A stretch of DNA of 64,000 nt from Mycolicibacterium peregrinum (GTDB taxonomy: Bacteria; Actinomycetota; Actinomycetes; Mycobacteriales; Mycobacteriaceae), in the NCBI RefSeq assembly GCF_001665625.1, contig NZ_LZSY01000158.1, forward strand, positions 1 through 64,000, in the 5' to 3' direction. Position numbers and translations under genes: made by a program. Below, piece after piece: positions 48,853 to 57,168 of this stretch. Below the pieces are notes generated by a model. The model was not told the origin of the DNA and searched no databases. It was given only the letters and a program-made list of their open reading frames with translations. How positions within the stretch are numbered: the first letter of the stretch is position 1; each line of letters begins with the position of its first letter.

Positions 48853-49479
48853 CTAATTGCCGGCACCGCCGCCGCTGCCGAGCACCAGCCGGAGCGCGTA
48901 ATCCACCACGACGTCGAGGTCGTCGCCCAGGTTGCCGCTCAGCCACTGCTGGGCGAGCTCGGCCATCGCACCGGTGTACATGGCCGCGCCGATCTGGGCG
49001 GCCACCGGATCGGAACCCGGGCGTAGCCGACCGCCCTCGGACAGCACGGCCTCGCGTAACAGGTCCTGGGTCGCCGTGCGGCGGGCGGCCAGTACCGGGT
49101 TGGCCCTGGCGTCGGTGAACAGGATCCGTCCCCGCCGCGGGTCGGCCGAGCTGAATCCCAGCACCGCGGCGATCCCGGCGCGGGTCCTGGCCCGCAGCGA
49201 ATCGGCGGCGCTGGCCGTCGCCGCTTCGACGTCGACCGCCAGCGCAGCGCTGACCTCGTCGTACACCGCACCGAGCAGGTCGTCGGTGTCGGCGAAGCTC
49301 TCGTAGAAGTACCGGGTGTTGAGGCCGCATTCGCGGCAGACCGAGCGGACCGAGACCGCGGCCTCTCCCCCGTCGCCGAACAGCCGGAACGCCGCGTCCA
49401 CCAGCAGGGCGCGGCGTTCGGCCCGGCGGTCGGTCAGCGGCACACCGGCCCAGCGGGTCGGGTTGGGCGCTCCGGTCAT
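48853..49479 (-). CDS. TetR family transcriptional regulator
   Basis: A 208-residue TetR protein. The helix-turn-helix runs from RALLVDAAFRLFGDGGEAAVS to CRECGLNTRYFYESFADTDD. The C-terminal domain has the usual helices (LLREAVLSEGGRL, AMYTGAMAELAQQWLSG). It is divergent from the MpaB-like oxygenase gene and a near-perfect 20-bp palindrome lies between them, so it is probably its local repressor. The inducer is unknown. Confidence 0.88.
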   Translation of the reverse strand: MTGAPNPTRWAGVPLTDRRAERRALLVDAAFRLFGDGGEAAVSVRSVCRECGLNTRYFYESFADTDDLLGAVYDEVSAALAVDVEAATASAADSLRARTRAGIAAVLGFSSADPRRGRILFTDARANPVLAARRTATQDLLREAVLSEGGRLRPGSDPVAAQIGAAMYTGAMAELAQQWLSGNLGDDLDVVVDYALRLVLGSGGGAGN

Positions 49480-49522
49480 TGCTTCAGATTAGATCTGGTC
49501 ACACTCGTACCCAAAATGTATT

Positions 49523-49542
49523 CTGGCTACATACGTAACCAG
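49523..49542. promoter_or_regulatory. TetR operator candidate upstream of the MpaB-like gene
   Basis: CTGGCTACATACGTAACCAG is a 20-bp near-palindrome with 16 of 20 symmetric matches. It lies 14 bp before the oxygenase start and 43 bp from the TetR start. Half-site size and spacing fit a TetR dimer. A second imperfect repeat (CAGATTAGATCTG) lies at about 49486-49498. Confidence 0.65.
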
Positions 49543-49556
49543 AAAGGGGTCCCGCG

Positions 49557-50552
49557 GTGGACATGCCACACCAAATCCTCGAGCAGATGCTGCAGCGGAA
49601 GTTCGACACGGACATCCGTCAGCACTACTTCCGTGGCATGGAGTTCGCCGAACCGGCCGGCGATCCGGGGTGGTTCGGCCCCGGCAGCGCCGTCTGGCAC
49701 GTCCACTCCCACACCGAGGCGCTCATCTTCGGCCTGCAGTGCGCGGCGTACATGGAACGCCTCGATCCCTCCATCTACTGGATGGGCATGCACCATTCGC
49801 GTCTGGTCAAGCGCGACGAAGATGGCACCGCCGTCCCCGTCATCGATCCGCAGGGCGCGGCCGTGCGCCTGGGGCACTCCATCGCGTTCTTCATCGGCAC
49901 CGCCTACGGCAACACCGAGACCGCCGAGCGGGTGGCCAAGACCGTCCGCGCCATGCACCACACCATCAAGGGGACCCGCCCCGACGGCGCGGTCTACGAC
50001 GCCGACGATCCGGACTGGCTGCGCTGGAACTACGCGACCGTGGTGTGGGGACTGGCCACCGCGCACGAGATCTACCATCCGAACCCGTTGCGCGGTAAGA
50101 AACTCGACCGCTACTACGGCGAGTTCATCCGCGTCGGGCACGCCCTGGGCGGCACCGACCTACCCGAAACCAAGGCCGAGACACTGGAGTGCCTGCACTC
50201 CTATCTGCCCAGGCTGGCGCTGACCCACGGCGCGGCCATGGCCACCGGCCCCAATCTGCCGATGCCGCAGAGTGCAGTGGACTGGGCAATCCGCGACACC
50301 ATGCCGAAGTGGGCCAAGCAGCTGATCGGGCACACCGATCCGAACCCGATCGAGCGGGCCGCCCGCCGCGCCATGGTGTGGTCGATCATCAACGGATTGC
50401 ACACCGCGGCCGGCAACACCCTCGAGTTCCGGGCGGCCCAAAAACGGGTCTCCGCCGGAACCACCGCGCCGCACACCGAGCCCACCTACGTGCCCGGAAC
50501 CGACCCGATCCTGAGCCGCGACGAGGTCGAGGAAAGTTTCGCGTCGGTGTGA
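49557..50552 (+). CDS. Oxygenase MpaB family protein (DUF2236)
   Basis: A 331-residue DUF2236 protein. Family features include the histidine-rich SAVWHVHSHTEALIFGL near residue 46 and the later HHTIKGTRPDGAVYDADDP, LRWNYATVVWGLATAHEIY and RYYGEFIRVGHALG. DUF2236 includes the MpaB oxygenase and latex-clearing protein Lcp, which bind haem. The GTG start is used; an ATG two codons later is possible. Regulation by the divergent TetR is inferred. The substrate is unknown. Confidence 0.86.
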   Translation: MDMPHQILEQMLQRKFDTDIRQHYFRGMEFAEPAGDPGWFGPGSAVWHVHSHTEALIFGLQCAAYMERLDPSIYWMGMHHSRLVKRDEDGTAVPVIDPQGAAVRLGHSIAFFIGTAYGNTETAERVAKTVRAMHHTIKGTRPDGAVYDADDPDWLRWNYATVVWGLATAHEIYHPNPLRGKKLDRYYGEFIRVGHALGGTDLPETKAETLECLHSYLPRLALTHGAAMATGPNLPMPQSAVDWAIRDTMPKWAKQLIGHTDPNPIERAARRAMVWSIINGLHTAAGNTLEFRAAQKRVSAGTTAPHTEPTYVPGTDPILSRDEVEESFASV

Positions 50553-50604
50553 CTCACGGCACAGATGTTTTTGGCCGCACCGTGGCCTTTGAGACACTGC
50601 AGCT

Positions 50605-51978
50605 ATGAGCACTACGCCGCCGAAAACCAAGCACCGCGAGGTCGCCAGGTTGAGCCGGGTGCCGCTGCCCGTGGAAGCCGCCCGTATCGGCGCTACCGGT
50701 TGGCAGATCACCCGCACCGGGGTCCGCGTCGCTGCCAACATGTTCGGGCGCGGATCCCTGCAGCAGAAGATCGTCAAGCAGGTACCGCAGGCCTTCTCCG
50801 ACCTCGGCCCCACCTACGTCAAGTTCGGCCAGATCATCGCGTCCAGCCCGGGCGCGTTCGGCGAGCCGCTGAGCCGCGAGTTCCGCGGCCTGCTCGACCG
50901 GGTACCGCCGGCCGACACCGATGAGGTGCACAAGCTCTTCGTCGAAGAACTCGGCGACGAGCCCACGAAACTGTTCAAGAGCTTCGACGAGAAGCCGTTC
51001 GCCTCGGCCTCGATCGCCCAGGTGCACTACGCCACGCTGCACAGCGGCGAGGAGGTGGTGGTCAAGATCCAGCGCCCGGGGATCCGGCGTCGCGTCGCCG
51101 CCGATCTGCAGATCCTCAAGCGCGGGGCGCAGCTGGTGGAGCTCGCCAAGCTGGGCCGGCGGCTGTCGGCCCAGGACGTGGTCGCCGACTTCGCCGACAA
51201 TCTGGCCGAAGAGCTCGACTTCCGGCTGGAAGCCCAGTCGATGGACGCCTGGGTCTCGCACATGCATGCCTCGCCGCTGGGCGAGAACATCCGGGTCCCC
51301 CAGGTGTACTGGGACCTGACCAGCCAGCGGGTCCTGACCATGGAGCGGGTGACCGGGGTACGTATCGACGATGTCGCTGCGATCCGCAAGAAGGGGTTCG
51401 ACGGCACCGAGCTGGTCAAGGCTCTGCTGTTCAGTGTGTTCGAGGGCGGCCTCAAGCATGGCCTGTTCCACGGGGACCTGCACGCGGGCAACCTCTATGT
51501 CGACGACAACGGCAAGATCGCGTTCTTCGACTTCGGCATCATGGGCCGCATCGACCCGCGCACCCGCTGGTTGTTGCGCGAGCTCGTGTACGCCCTCCTG
51601 GTCAAGAAGGACCATGCCGCTGCGGGCAAGATCGTCGTGCTGATGGGGGCCGTGGGCACGGTGAAGCCCGAGGCGCAGGCCGCCAAGGACCTGGAGAAGT
51701 TCGCCACCCCGCTGACGATGAAGTCCCTCGGCGACATGTCCTACGCCGAGATCGGTAAGCAGCTCTCGGCGCTGGCCGATGCCTACGACGTCAAGCTGCC
51801 CCGCGAGCTGGTGTTGATCGGCAAGCAGTTCCTCTACGTCGAGCGGTACATGAAGCTGCTGGCGCCGAAGTGGCAGATGATGAACGATCCCCAGCTCACC
51901 GGGTATTTCGCCAACTTCATGGTGGATATCAGCCGGGAACACAAGCAGGGCGAAGACGGCGACGGGATCGAGGCCTGA
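50605..51978 (+). CDS. ABC1/AarF-UbiB family atypical kinase (Rv0647c-like)
   Basis: A 457-residue kinase-like protein. Signatures are the N-terminal YVKFGQIIASSPG (KxGQ), the Ala-rich loop FASASIAQVH in place of a glycine-rich loop, VVKIQRPGIR (Lys), FHGDLHAGNLYVDD (catalytic loop) and FFDFGIMGRID (DFG). Family members aid quinone or lipid metabolism; the target here is unknown. The lipG-like hydrolase starts at once after its stop, so the two are co-transcribed, as with Rv0647c-Rv0646c. Confidence 0.93.
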   Translation: MSTTPPKTKHREVARLSRVPLPVEAARIGATGWQITRTGVRVAANMFGRGSLQQKIVKQVPQAFSDLGPTYVKFGQIIASSPGAFGEPLSREFRGLLDRVPPADTDEVHKLFVEELGDEPTKLFKSFDEKPFASASIAQVHYATLHSGEEVVVKIQRPGIRRRVAADLQILKRGAQLVELAKLGRRLSAQDVVADFADNLAEELDFRLEAQSMDAWVSHMHASPLGENIRVPQVYWDLTSQRVLTMERVTGVRIDDVAAIRKKGFDGTELVKALLFSVFEGGLKHGLFHGDLHAGNLYVDDNGKIAFFDFGIMGRIDPRTRWLLRELVYALLVKKDHAAAGKIVVLMGAVGTVKPEAQAAKDLEKFATPLTMKSLGDMSYAEIGKQLSALADAYDVKLPRELVLIGKQFLYVERYMKLLAPKWQMMNDPQLTGYFANFMVDISREHKQGEDGDGIEA

Positions 51979-52905
51979 ATGGCCGGCATGAAGGTGCGAT
52001 CAGGGTTCGCGAAGTCGTCGGCGGAATCCGGCGATGTCGACCTGTACTACGAGGACATGGGCGATCCGAACGATCCGGCCGTGCTGCTGATCATGGGCCT
52101 CGGTGCCCAGATGCTGTTGTGGCGCACCGGTTTCTGCGAGAAGCTGGTCAGTCAGGGGTTGCGGGTCATCCGCTATGACAACCGCGACGTGGGGCTGTCC
52201 ACCAAGTTGTCCGGCAAGCGGGTCGATTCCCCGCTGCCGCTGCGGATGGCCCGGTCGTTTCTGGGGCTTCGGAGTCCGTCGGTCTACACGCTCGAAGATG
52301 TGGCCGATGACGCTGCCGCCCTTCTCGATCACCTCGACATCGACAATGCCCACATCGTCGGCGGTTCGATGGGCGGGATGATCGCCCAGGTGTTCGCCTC
52401 CCGTTATGCGCAGCGCACCAAGTCGCTGGCGGTGATCTTCTCCAGCAACAACCAGCCGCTGTTGCCGCCGCCGGGTATCAAGCAATTGCTGTCGGTGATC
52501 ACCGGCCCGCCCGCCAATTCGTCGCGAGATGCCATCATCGACAACGCCGTTCGGATCAGCCGGATCAACGGCAGCCCCGGCTACCCCACTCCCGAGGCGG
52601 AGATTCGGGCCCAGGCCGCCGAACTGTACGACCGCGCCTACTATCCGGCCGGGATCGCCCGGCACTTCGACGCCATTCTCGGCAGCGGCAGCCTGCGCCA
52701 CCACGACAAGCGGATCAGTGTGCCCACGGTGGTGATCCATGGTCGCTCCGATCGGCTGATGCGCCCGTTCGGGGGCCGCGCGGTGGCGCGTGCGATCAGC
52801 GGCGCCCGCCTGGTGTTGATCGACGGAATGGGCCACGAGCTGCCCGAACCGGTGTGGGACGAGATCGTCGGCGAGCTGAAGACGAACTTCGCGAGTTCCG
52901 CCTGA
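51979..52905 (+). CDS. lipG: Alpha/beta hydrolase (LipG-like)
   Basis: A 308-residue alpha/beta hydrolase. The nucleophile elbow is GGSMGG (Ser130), the acid is likely Asp in HGRSDRLM and the base is His in DGMGHELPEP. The start ATG abuts the ABC1 kinase stop with no gap; an ATG three codons later is an alternative. It precedes two mycolate methyltransferase genes as lipG precedes the mmaA cluster in M. tuberculosis. Esterase activity on lipid or mycolate-type substrates is plausible but not proven by sequence. Confidence 0.88.
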   Translation: MAGMKVRSGFAKSSAESGDVDLYYEDMGDPNDPAVLLIMGLGAQMLLWRTGFCEKLVSQGLRVIRYDNRDVGLSTKLSGKRVDSPLPLRMARSFLGLRSPSVYTLEDVADDAAALLDHLDIDNAHIVGGSMGGMIAQVFASRYAQRTKSLAVIFSSNNQPLLPPPGIKQLLSVITGPPANSSRDAIIDNAVRISRINGSPGYPTPEAEIRAQAAELYDRAYYPAGIARHFDAILGSGSLRHHDKRISVPTVVIHGRSDRLMRPFGGRAVARAISGARLVLIDGMGHELPEPVWDEIVGELKTNFASSA

Positions 52906-52968
52906 TACCTGCGTCTGCAACGTTAATTCGTTTGCCGGCGCCGGAAAGCTCGGTAGCTGGCCGTGCCC

Positions 52969-52988
52969 GCTCTACTGTTTTTTAGAGC
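52969..52988. terminator. Hairpin in the lipG-mmaA gap
   Basis: GCTCTA and TAGAGC form a 6-bp stem with a T-rich loop, 64 bp after the lipG stop. It could end the lipG transcript, but it has no T-tail. The rest of the 158-bp gap shows no gene. Confidence 0.35.
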
Positions 52989-53063
52989 AGTCTGGGGGGC
53001 GGCTAGGTCAAGACGTGGCTTAGTGCGGCTCTCGCCAGTCCGTCTTCGTTCGTTAGGCGCCGC

Positions 53064-53942
53064 ATGGCAAAACAGCCGGCAAATCTCAAACCCCACTTCG
53101 ACGACGTGCAGGCCCACTACGACCTGTCCGACGATTTCTTCGCCCTGTTCCTGGATCCGACCCGGACGTACAGCTGCGCATACTTCGAACGCGACGACAT
53201 GACGCTCGAAGAAGCCCAGCGCGCCAAGATCGACCTGGCGCTGGGCAAGCTCGGACTACAACCGGGAATGACCCTGCTCGACGTCGGATGCGGCTGGGGC
53301 GCAACGATGATGCGCGCAATCGAGCGCTACGACGTGAACGTCGTGGGCCTGACCCTGAGCCGAAACCAGGCCGCTCACGTGCAGACGCTGTTCGACCACT
53401 CCGACTCGCCTCGTTCCAAACGGGTACTACTGGCCGGATGGGAGGAGTTCGACGAGCCGGTGGACCGGATCGTGTCGATCGGGGCGTTCGAGCATTTCGG
53501 CCCCGACCGCTATGCGGACTTCTTCCGCTTCACCCATCATGTGCTGCCGGACGACGGGGTGATGCTGCTGCACACCATCACCGGGATGCACCCCCGAGAC
53601 GCTCACGAACGAGGCATCCCGCTCACCTTCGAGCTGGCCAAGTTCATCAAGTTCATTCTCACCGAGATCTTCCCGGGCGGGCGGCTGCCCACGGTCGAGA
53701 CGGTCGAGGAGCATGCGCAGCGGGGATCGTTCACGCTGACGCGTCGGCAATCGTTGCAGGAGCACTACGCGCGAACCCTCGACCTGTGGGCAGCCAATCT
53801 GGAGGCCCACCACGATGAGGCCGTCCGGACCCAGTCCCAGGAGGTCTACGACCGCTACATGCGCTACCTCACGGGCTGCGCGAACCTGTTCCGCGTCGGC
53901 TACACCGACGTCAACCAGTTCACCCTGCATGTCGCCGGCTGA
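53064..53942 (+). CDS. Mycolic acid methyltransferase, cyclopropane synthase type (MmaA2-like)
   Basis: A 292-residue SAM-dependent methyltransferase of the mycolate cyclopropane synthase family. The SAM site is LLDVGCGWGATMMRAIE, with HYDLSDDFFALFLDPTRTYS at the N-terminus and AGWEEFDEPVDRIVSIGAFEH further on. N-terminal and C-terminal (ARTLDLWAANLEAH, YLTGCANLFRVGYTDVNQFT) segments look closest to MmaA2 by memory. It should modify double bonds in meromycolic chains, probably by cyclopropanation. MmaA1/CmaA1 types are alternatives. Confidence 0.88.
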   Translation: MAKQPANLKPHFDDVQAHYDLSDDFFALFLDPTRTYSCAYFERDDMTLEEAQRAKIDLALGKLGLQPGMTLLDVGCGWGATMMRAIERYDVNVVGLTLSRNQAAHVQTLFDHSDSPRSKRVLLAGWEEFDEPVDRIVSIGAFEHFGPDRYADFFRFTHHVLPDDGVMLLHTITGMHPRDAHERGIPLTFELAKFIKFILTEIFPGGRLPTVETVEEHAQRGSFTLTRRQSLQEHYARTLDLWAANLEAHHDEAVRTQSQEVYDRYMRYLTGCANLFRVGYTDVNQFTLHVAG

Positions 53943-54126
53943 TTTCCTTCGCCAACGAAGCGCCGCGGATGCATTACCGCAGGCAACGCCGGAAAAATGA
54001 CGGTGCAGCCCGAAAATTTTATTTGCCAAGGCAATTCATTGACGGCGACGGCAACAGGGCGTCGGGTCGAGCCTGCGGTACTCTGAGATTCGCGGGGAGA
54101 ACTCTACAGCTTGGAGCATATCGAAT

Positions 54127-54987
54127 ATGTCCAAATTGACACCGAAATATGAAGAACTGCAGTCGATCTACGACATTTCCAACGAGTTCTACGAACTCTT
54201 TCTAGGCCCGACCATGGGCTATACGTGCGGCTATTTCGAGCGCGAGGACATGACCGGCGACGAAGCCCAGATCGCCAAGTTCGATCTGGCACTCGGCAAA
54301 CTGGGTCTGGAACCGGGGATGACGCTGCTCGACGTCGGCTGCGGCTGGGGTGCCGGCATGGCCCGCGCGATCGAGAAGTACGACGTCAACGTCATCGGCC
54401 TGACGTTGAGCGGTGAGCAACGCGAATACGCCATCGAGAAGCTCGCCAAGATTCCCACCGAGCGCAACGTCGAGGTCCGGCTCCAAGGTTGGGAAGAGTT
54501 CAACGACAAAGTCGACCGCATCGTATCGATCGGCGCCTTCGAACATTTCGGATTCGAGCGGTATCCGGCGTTTTTCGAGACGGCCTATAACGCACTGCCC
54601 GACGACGGCATCATGTTGCTGCACAACATCACCGGATTCGACCTTCGGCAGGGCCAGAAACTCGGGCTTCACATGACGTTCGAAGATGCCAGGTTCGCGC
54701 GGTTCATCATGACCGAGATCTTCCCCGGCGGAAGGCTGCCCTCGGTGTCGATGGAGGAAGAGAAGGCCAAGGAAGCCGGCTTCACCGTGGCCAGGATTCA
54801 TGAGATCGGTCCGCACTACGTCCGGACGCTCAAGATCTGGGCCGACGCGCTCGAGGCCCACAAGGACGAGGCCATCGCGATCCAGGGCCAAGAGGTTTAC
54901 GACCGCTACGACAAGTACCTCAACGGCTGCCAGAAATACTTCGCCTCCGGCCACATCAGCGTGCATCAGTTCACGCTGCAGAAGTAG
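54127..54987 (+). CDS. Mycolic acid methyltransferase (MmaA/UmaA-like)
   Basis: A 286-residue SAM methyltransferase paralogous to the preceding gene. It has YDISNEFYELFLGPTMGYTC, the SAM motif LLDVGCGWGAGMARAIEKYD, QGWEEFNDKVDRIVSIGAFEH and EIFPGGRLPS. The 184-bp gap and its own GGAG suggest a separate promoter. It differs from gene one at many sites (GPTMGYTC versus DPTRTYSC), so it is not a recent duplicate. Which mycolate modification it performs (cyclopropane, methyl branch or epoxide-type) cannot be set from sequence. Confidence 0.85.
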   Translation: MSKLTPKYEELQSIYDISNEFYELFLGPTMGYTCGYFEREDMTGDEAQIAKFDLALGKLGLEPGMTLLDVGCGWGAGMARAIEKYDVNVIGLTLSGEQREYAIEKLAKIPTERNVEVRLQGWEEFNDKVDRIVSIGAFEHFGFERYPAFFETAYNALPDDGIMLLHNITGFDLRQGQKLGLHMTFEDARFARFIMTEIFPGGRLPSVSMEEEKAKEAGFTVARIHEIGPHYVRTLKIWADALEAHKDEAIAIQGQEVYDRYDKYLNGCQKYFASGHISVHQFTLQK

Positions 54988-55093
54988 TCACCGAAATTTC
55001 TTCGGTGGGGCTGTCGGATCCCAGCACCCGCGTTCGTCGGATAGGTAGAGAGTGGAACAGAGGGTTCCCACTCGCTGACGCCGGGAGATGACG

Positions 55094-55789
55094 ATGCACT
55101 ACTTCGCTTTACTGATCAGCCAGGACGTGGAACTCGCCCCCGAACAGCGGGCCGAGGGCATGGCAGCCTTCCAGGCTTTTCACGCCAAGGCCGGGTCCGC
55201 GATCCGGGCGGGCGACGCACTGGACCGGGCGGCGACCGCCACCCGCATCACCGGTGGGCCGGACCACCCGACGGTCACCGACGGCCCGTACGCCGAGGGG
55301 GCCGAGGTGGCGTGCGGCTACTACGTGTTTGAGGCCGACAATCTCGACGAGGCCCTGGCGCTGGCCCGCGACATTCCGGTCGCGCACTTCGGTGCGGTCG
55401 AGGTGTGGCCGATGGTCCACTGGCAGGCGCCCGAGCAGCCACTGGGCAACGATTGGCTGGCACTGCTGCTGGAGCGTCCCGAGGACGTCAACACGCCGGG
55501 CACCGACGAGTGGAACCGGCAGGCCGGCCGGCATGTCGAACTCGCCAACACCATCGGCGACAAGACGCTTGCCGGTGCGCCGCTGCATCCGCCGTCCACC
55601 GCGACCACCGTGCGCGTGCGTGACGGCGAGGTGACGCTCACCGACGGTCCGTACGCCGAGGGCGCCGAGGTCGCCAACGGCTTCTACGTGCTGCGCGCCT
55701 CCGATCGTGACGAGGCGGTCAAGCTGGCGTCGATGATTCCGGCGTCGGCCATCGAGGTGCGTCAGTTGTCGGCCGTCTCGGGCCTGTAG
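55094..55789 (+). CDS. YCII/DGPF-type protein, tandem two-domain
   Basis: A 231-residue protein made of two YCII-fold domains (about 1-112 and 118-231). The characteristic motif appears twice, as VTDGPYAEGAEVACGYYVF and LTDGPYAEGAEVANGFYVL; both have Tyr instead of the usual Phe in DGPF. The second ATG (MHYFALLI) is chosen because GGGAG is 6 nt ahead of it; the first ATG is too close. It is followed 6 bp later by an ECF42-like sigma gene, a well-known partnership. The biochemical role is unknown. Confidence 0.85.
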   Translation: MHYFALLISQDVELAPEQRAEGMAAFQAFHAKAGSAIRAGDALDRAATATRITGGPDHPTVTDGPYAEGAEVACGYYVFEADNLDEALALARDIPVAHFGAVEVWPMVHWQAPEQPLGNDWLALLLERPEDVNTPGTDEWNRQAGRHVELANTIGDKTLAGAPLHPPSTATTVRVRDGEVTLTDGPYAEGAEVANGFYVLRASDRDEAVKLASMIPASAIEVRQLSAVSGL

Positions 55790-55795
55790 TCCTCG

Positions 55796-57043
55796 GTGAC
55801 ACAGCTGGACGGCGTCTTTCGGCGCGAGTGGGGACCGGTAGTGGCCACCATCGCGCGTTGGTCGGGTGACCTCACCGTGGCCGAGGACGCCGTCCAGGAG
55901 GCCTGCGCACAGGCTGTGCAGACATGGCCGGCCGACGGTGTGCCCGCCAATCCCGGTGCATGGTTGACGACGGTGGCGCGCAATCGGGCCCTGGATCGTT
56001 TGCGACGTGAATCCGCCCGTGCCGGAAAGGAACTCGCAGCGGTGTACGAGCACGTGAGCGCGGCCGACGGCGGGGGCGCCGAGCTGCAACCGGTGCGCGA
56101 TGACGAGCTGCGGATGATGTTCACCTGCGCCCACCCCGCGCTGGACCGGAGCTCGCAACTGGCCTTGACCCTGCGGCTGATCTCCGGTCTCACCGTCACC
56201 GAGATCGCCCGGGCCCTGCTGCAGTCCGAGGCCGCCGTGGGGCAACGAATCACCCGGGCCAAGAACAAGATTCGCCAAGCGAACATACCGTTGCGGGTGC
56301 CGCCGCCGGAGCTTCTGGGTGAGCGGACGCCGCACGTCCTCGGGTGTATCTATTCGGTCTTCACCGAGGGCTACTGGTCGACCGGCGGGCCCTCGGCCAT
56401 CCGTGACGAGCTGTGCGATGAGGGTGTGCGGCTCGCGGGCGAACTCTGCTCGTTGATGCCGGGCAACCGTGACGCCCATGCGCTCGCCGCGCTTGTGCTG
56501 CTGCATGATTCACGCCGACGTACCCGGGTGGACGAGGACGGCGCGCTGATACCGCTGGATGAGCAGGATCGCAGCCACTGGGACCGTGGCCGCATCGCAA
56601 GGGGCCTGGAACAACTGCGTATGGCCGACGGTGCGGCCGGCACGTATCTTCCGCAGGCGGTGATCGCGGCGCTGCATGCCACGGCGCCCACCTGGCAGCT
56701 CACCGACTGGGGCACCATCTGCCTGGCCTACGACCAATTGGCGGCGATGACCGACTCGCCAGTCGTGCGTGCCAATCGTGCACTGGCCGTTGGCTTTCGC
56801 GACGGGTTCGAAGCCGGACTGGCCGCGCTCGACGAGGTCGCCGACGATCCACGGCTGGCCCGGACGAATGCCGTGGCACCGATCCGGGCGGATCTACTGC
56901 GCCGGGCCGGCCGCCTCGGCGAGGCCCAGCGCTGGTACCGCGTCGCACTTGACGGCGAAGGCGCGGCGTCCGAGCCGGCCCGGGCGTTCCTGCGTCGCCG
57001 CCTCGCCGAGTGCACCCCAGAAACGCCGAATGGCCAGTTATGA
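55796..57043 (+). CDS. ECF42-like RNA polymerase sigma factor with C-terminal extension
   Basis: A 415-residue sigma factor. Region 2 (AEDAVQEACAQAVQTWPADGV, GAWLTTVARNRALDRLRRES) and region 4 (ALTLRLISGLTVTEIARALL, AVGQRITRAKNKIR) lie in the first 165 residues. The remaining 250 form the helical DUF6596/TPR-like extension (DAHALAALVLLHDSRR, FEAGLAALDEVADDPRLA) that defines this group and takes the place of an anti-sigma factor. It is coupled to the upstream DGP-motif gene. The GTG start follows the stop of that gene by 6 bp. Confidence 0.9.
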   Translation: MTQLDGVFRREWGPVVATIARWSGDLTVAEDAVQEACAQAVQTWPADGVPANPGAWLTTVARNRALDRLRRESARAGKELAAVYEHVSAADGGGAELQPVRDDELRMMFTCAHPALDRSSQLALTLRLISGLTVTEIARALLQSEAAVGQRITRAKNKIRQANIPLRVPPPELLGERTPHVLGCIYSVFTEGYWSTGGPSAIRDELCDEGVRLAGELCSLMPGNRDAHALAALVLLHDSRRRTRVDEDGALIPLDEQDRSHWDRGRIARGLEQLRMADGAAGTYLPQAVIAALHATAPTWQLTDWGTICLAYDQLAAMTDSPVVRANRALAVGFRDGFEAGLAALDEVADDPRLARTNAVAPIRADLLRRAGRLGEAQRWYRVALDGEGAASEPARAFLRRRLAECTPETPNGQL

Positions 57044-57079
57044 CACGCGATTCAGAGAATCTTGTGCCGTAACTGGCCA
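57031..57079. terminator. Inverted repeat at the end of the ECF42 gene
   Basis: Perfect 10-bp arms TGGCCAGTTA (57031-57040) and TAACTGGCCA (57070-57079) extend by CAC/GTG pairs. The left arm includes the last codons of the sigma gene and its stop lies within the hairpin. It could end transcription from both sides, being between convergent genes. It lacks a T-tract. Confidence 0.5.
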
Positions 57080-57094
57080 CTCGGGCTTAAGGAC

Positions 57095-57168
57095 TACGCC
57101 TCGGTGCCGATGGTCGGCTCCGCGAGCTACGCCTCGGTGCCGATGGTCGGCTCCGCGAGCTACGCCTC
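57095..57168. repeat. 33-bp tandem repeat joined to the 3' end of rplA
   Basis: Two identical 33-bp units (57095-57127 and 57128-57160) of TACGCCTCGGTGCCGATGG plus TCGGCTCCGCGAGC are followed by an 8-bp partial third unit (57161-57168). The partial unit covers the rplA stop codon and its final codons. On the rplA strand each unit ends GAGGCGTAG, a repeat of the Glu-Ala-stop end of rplA. Confidence 0.9.
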
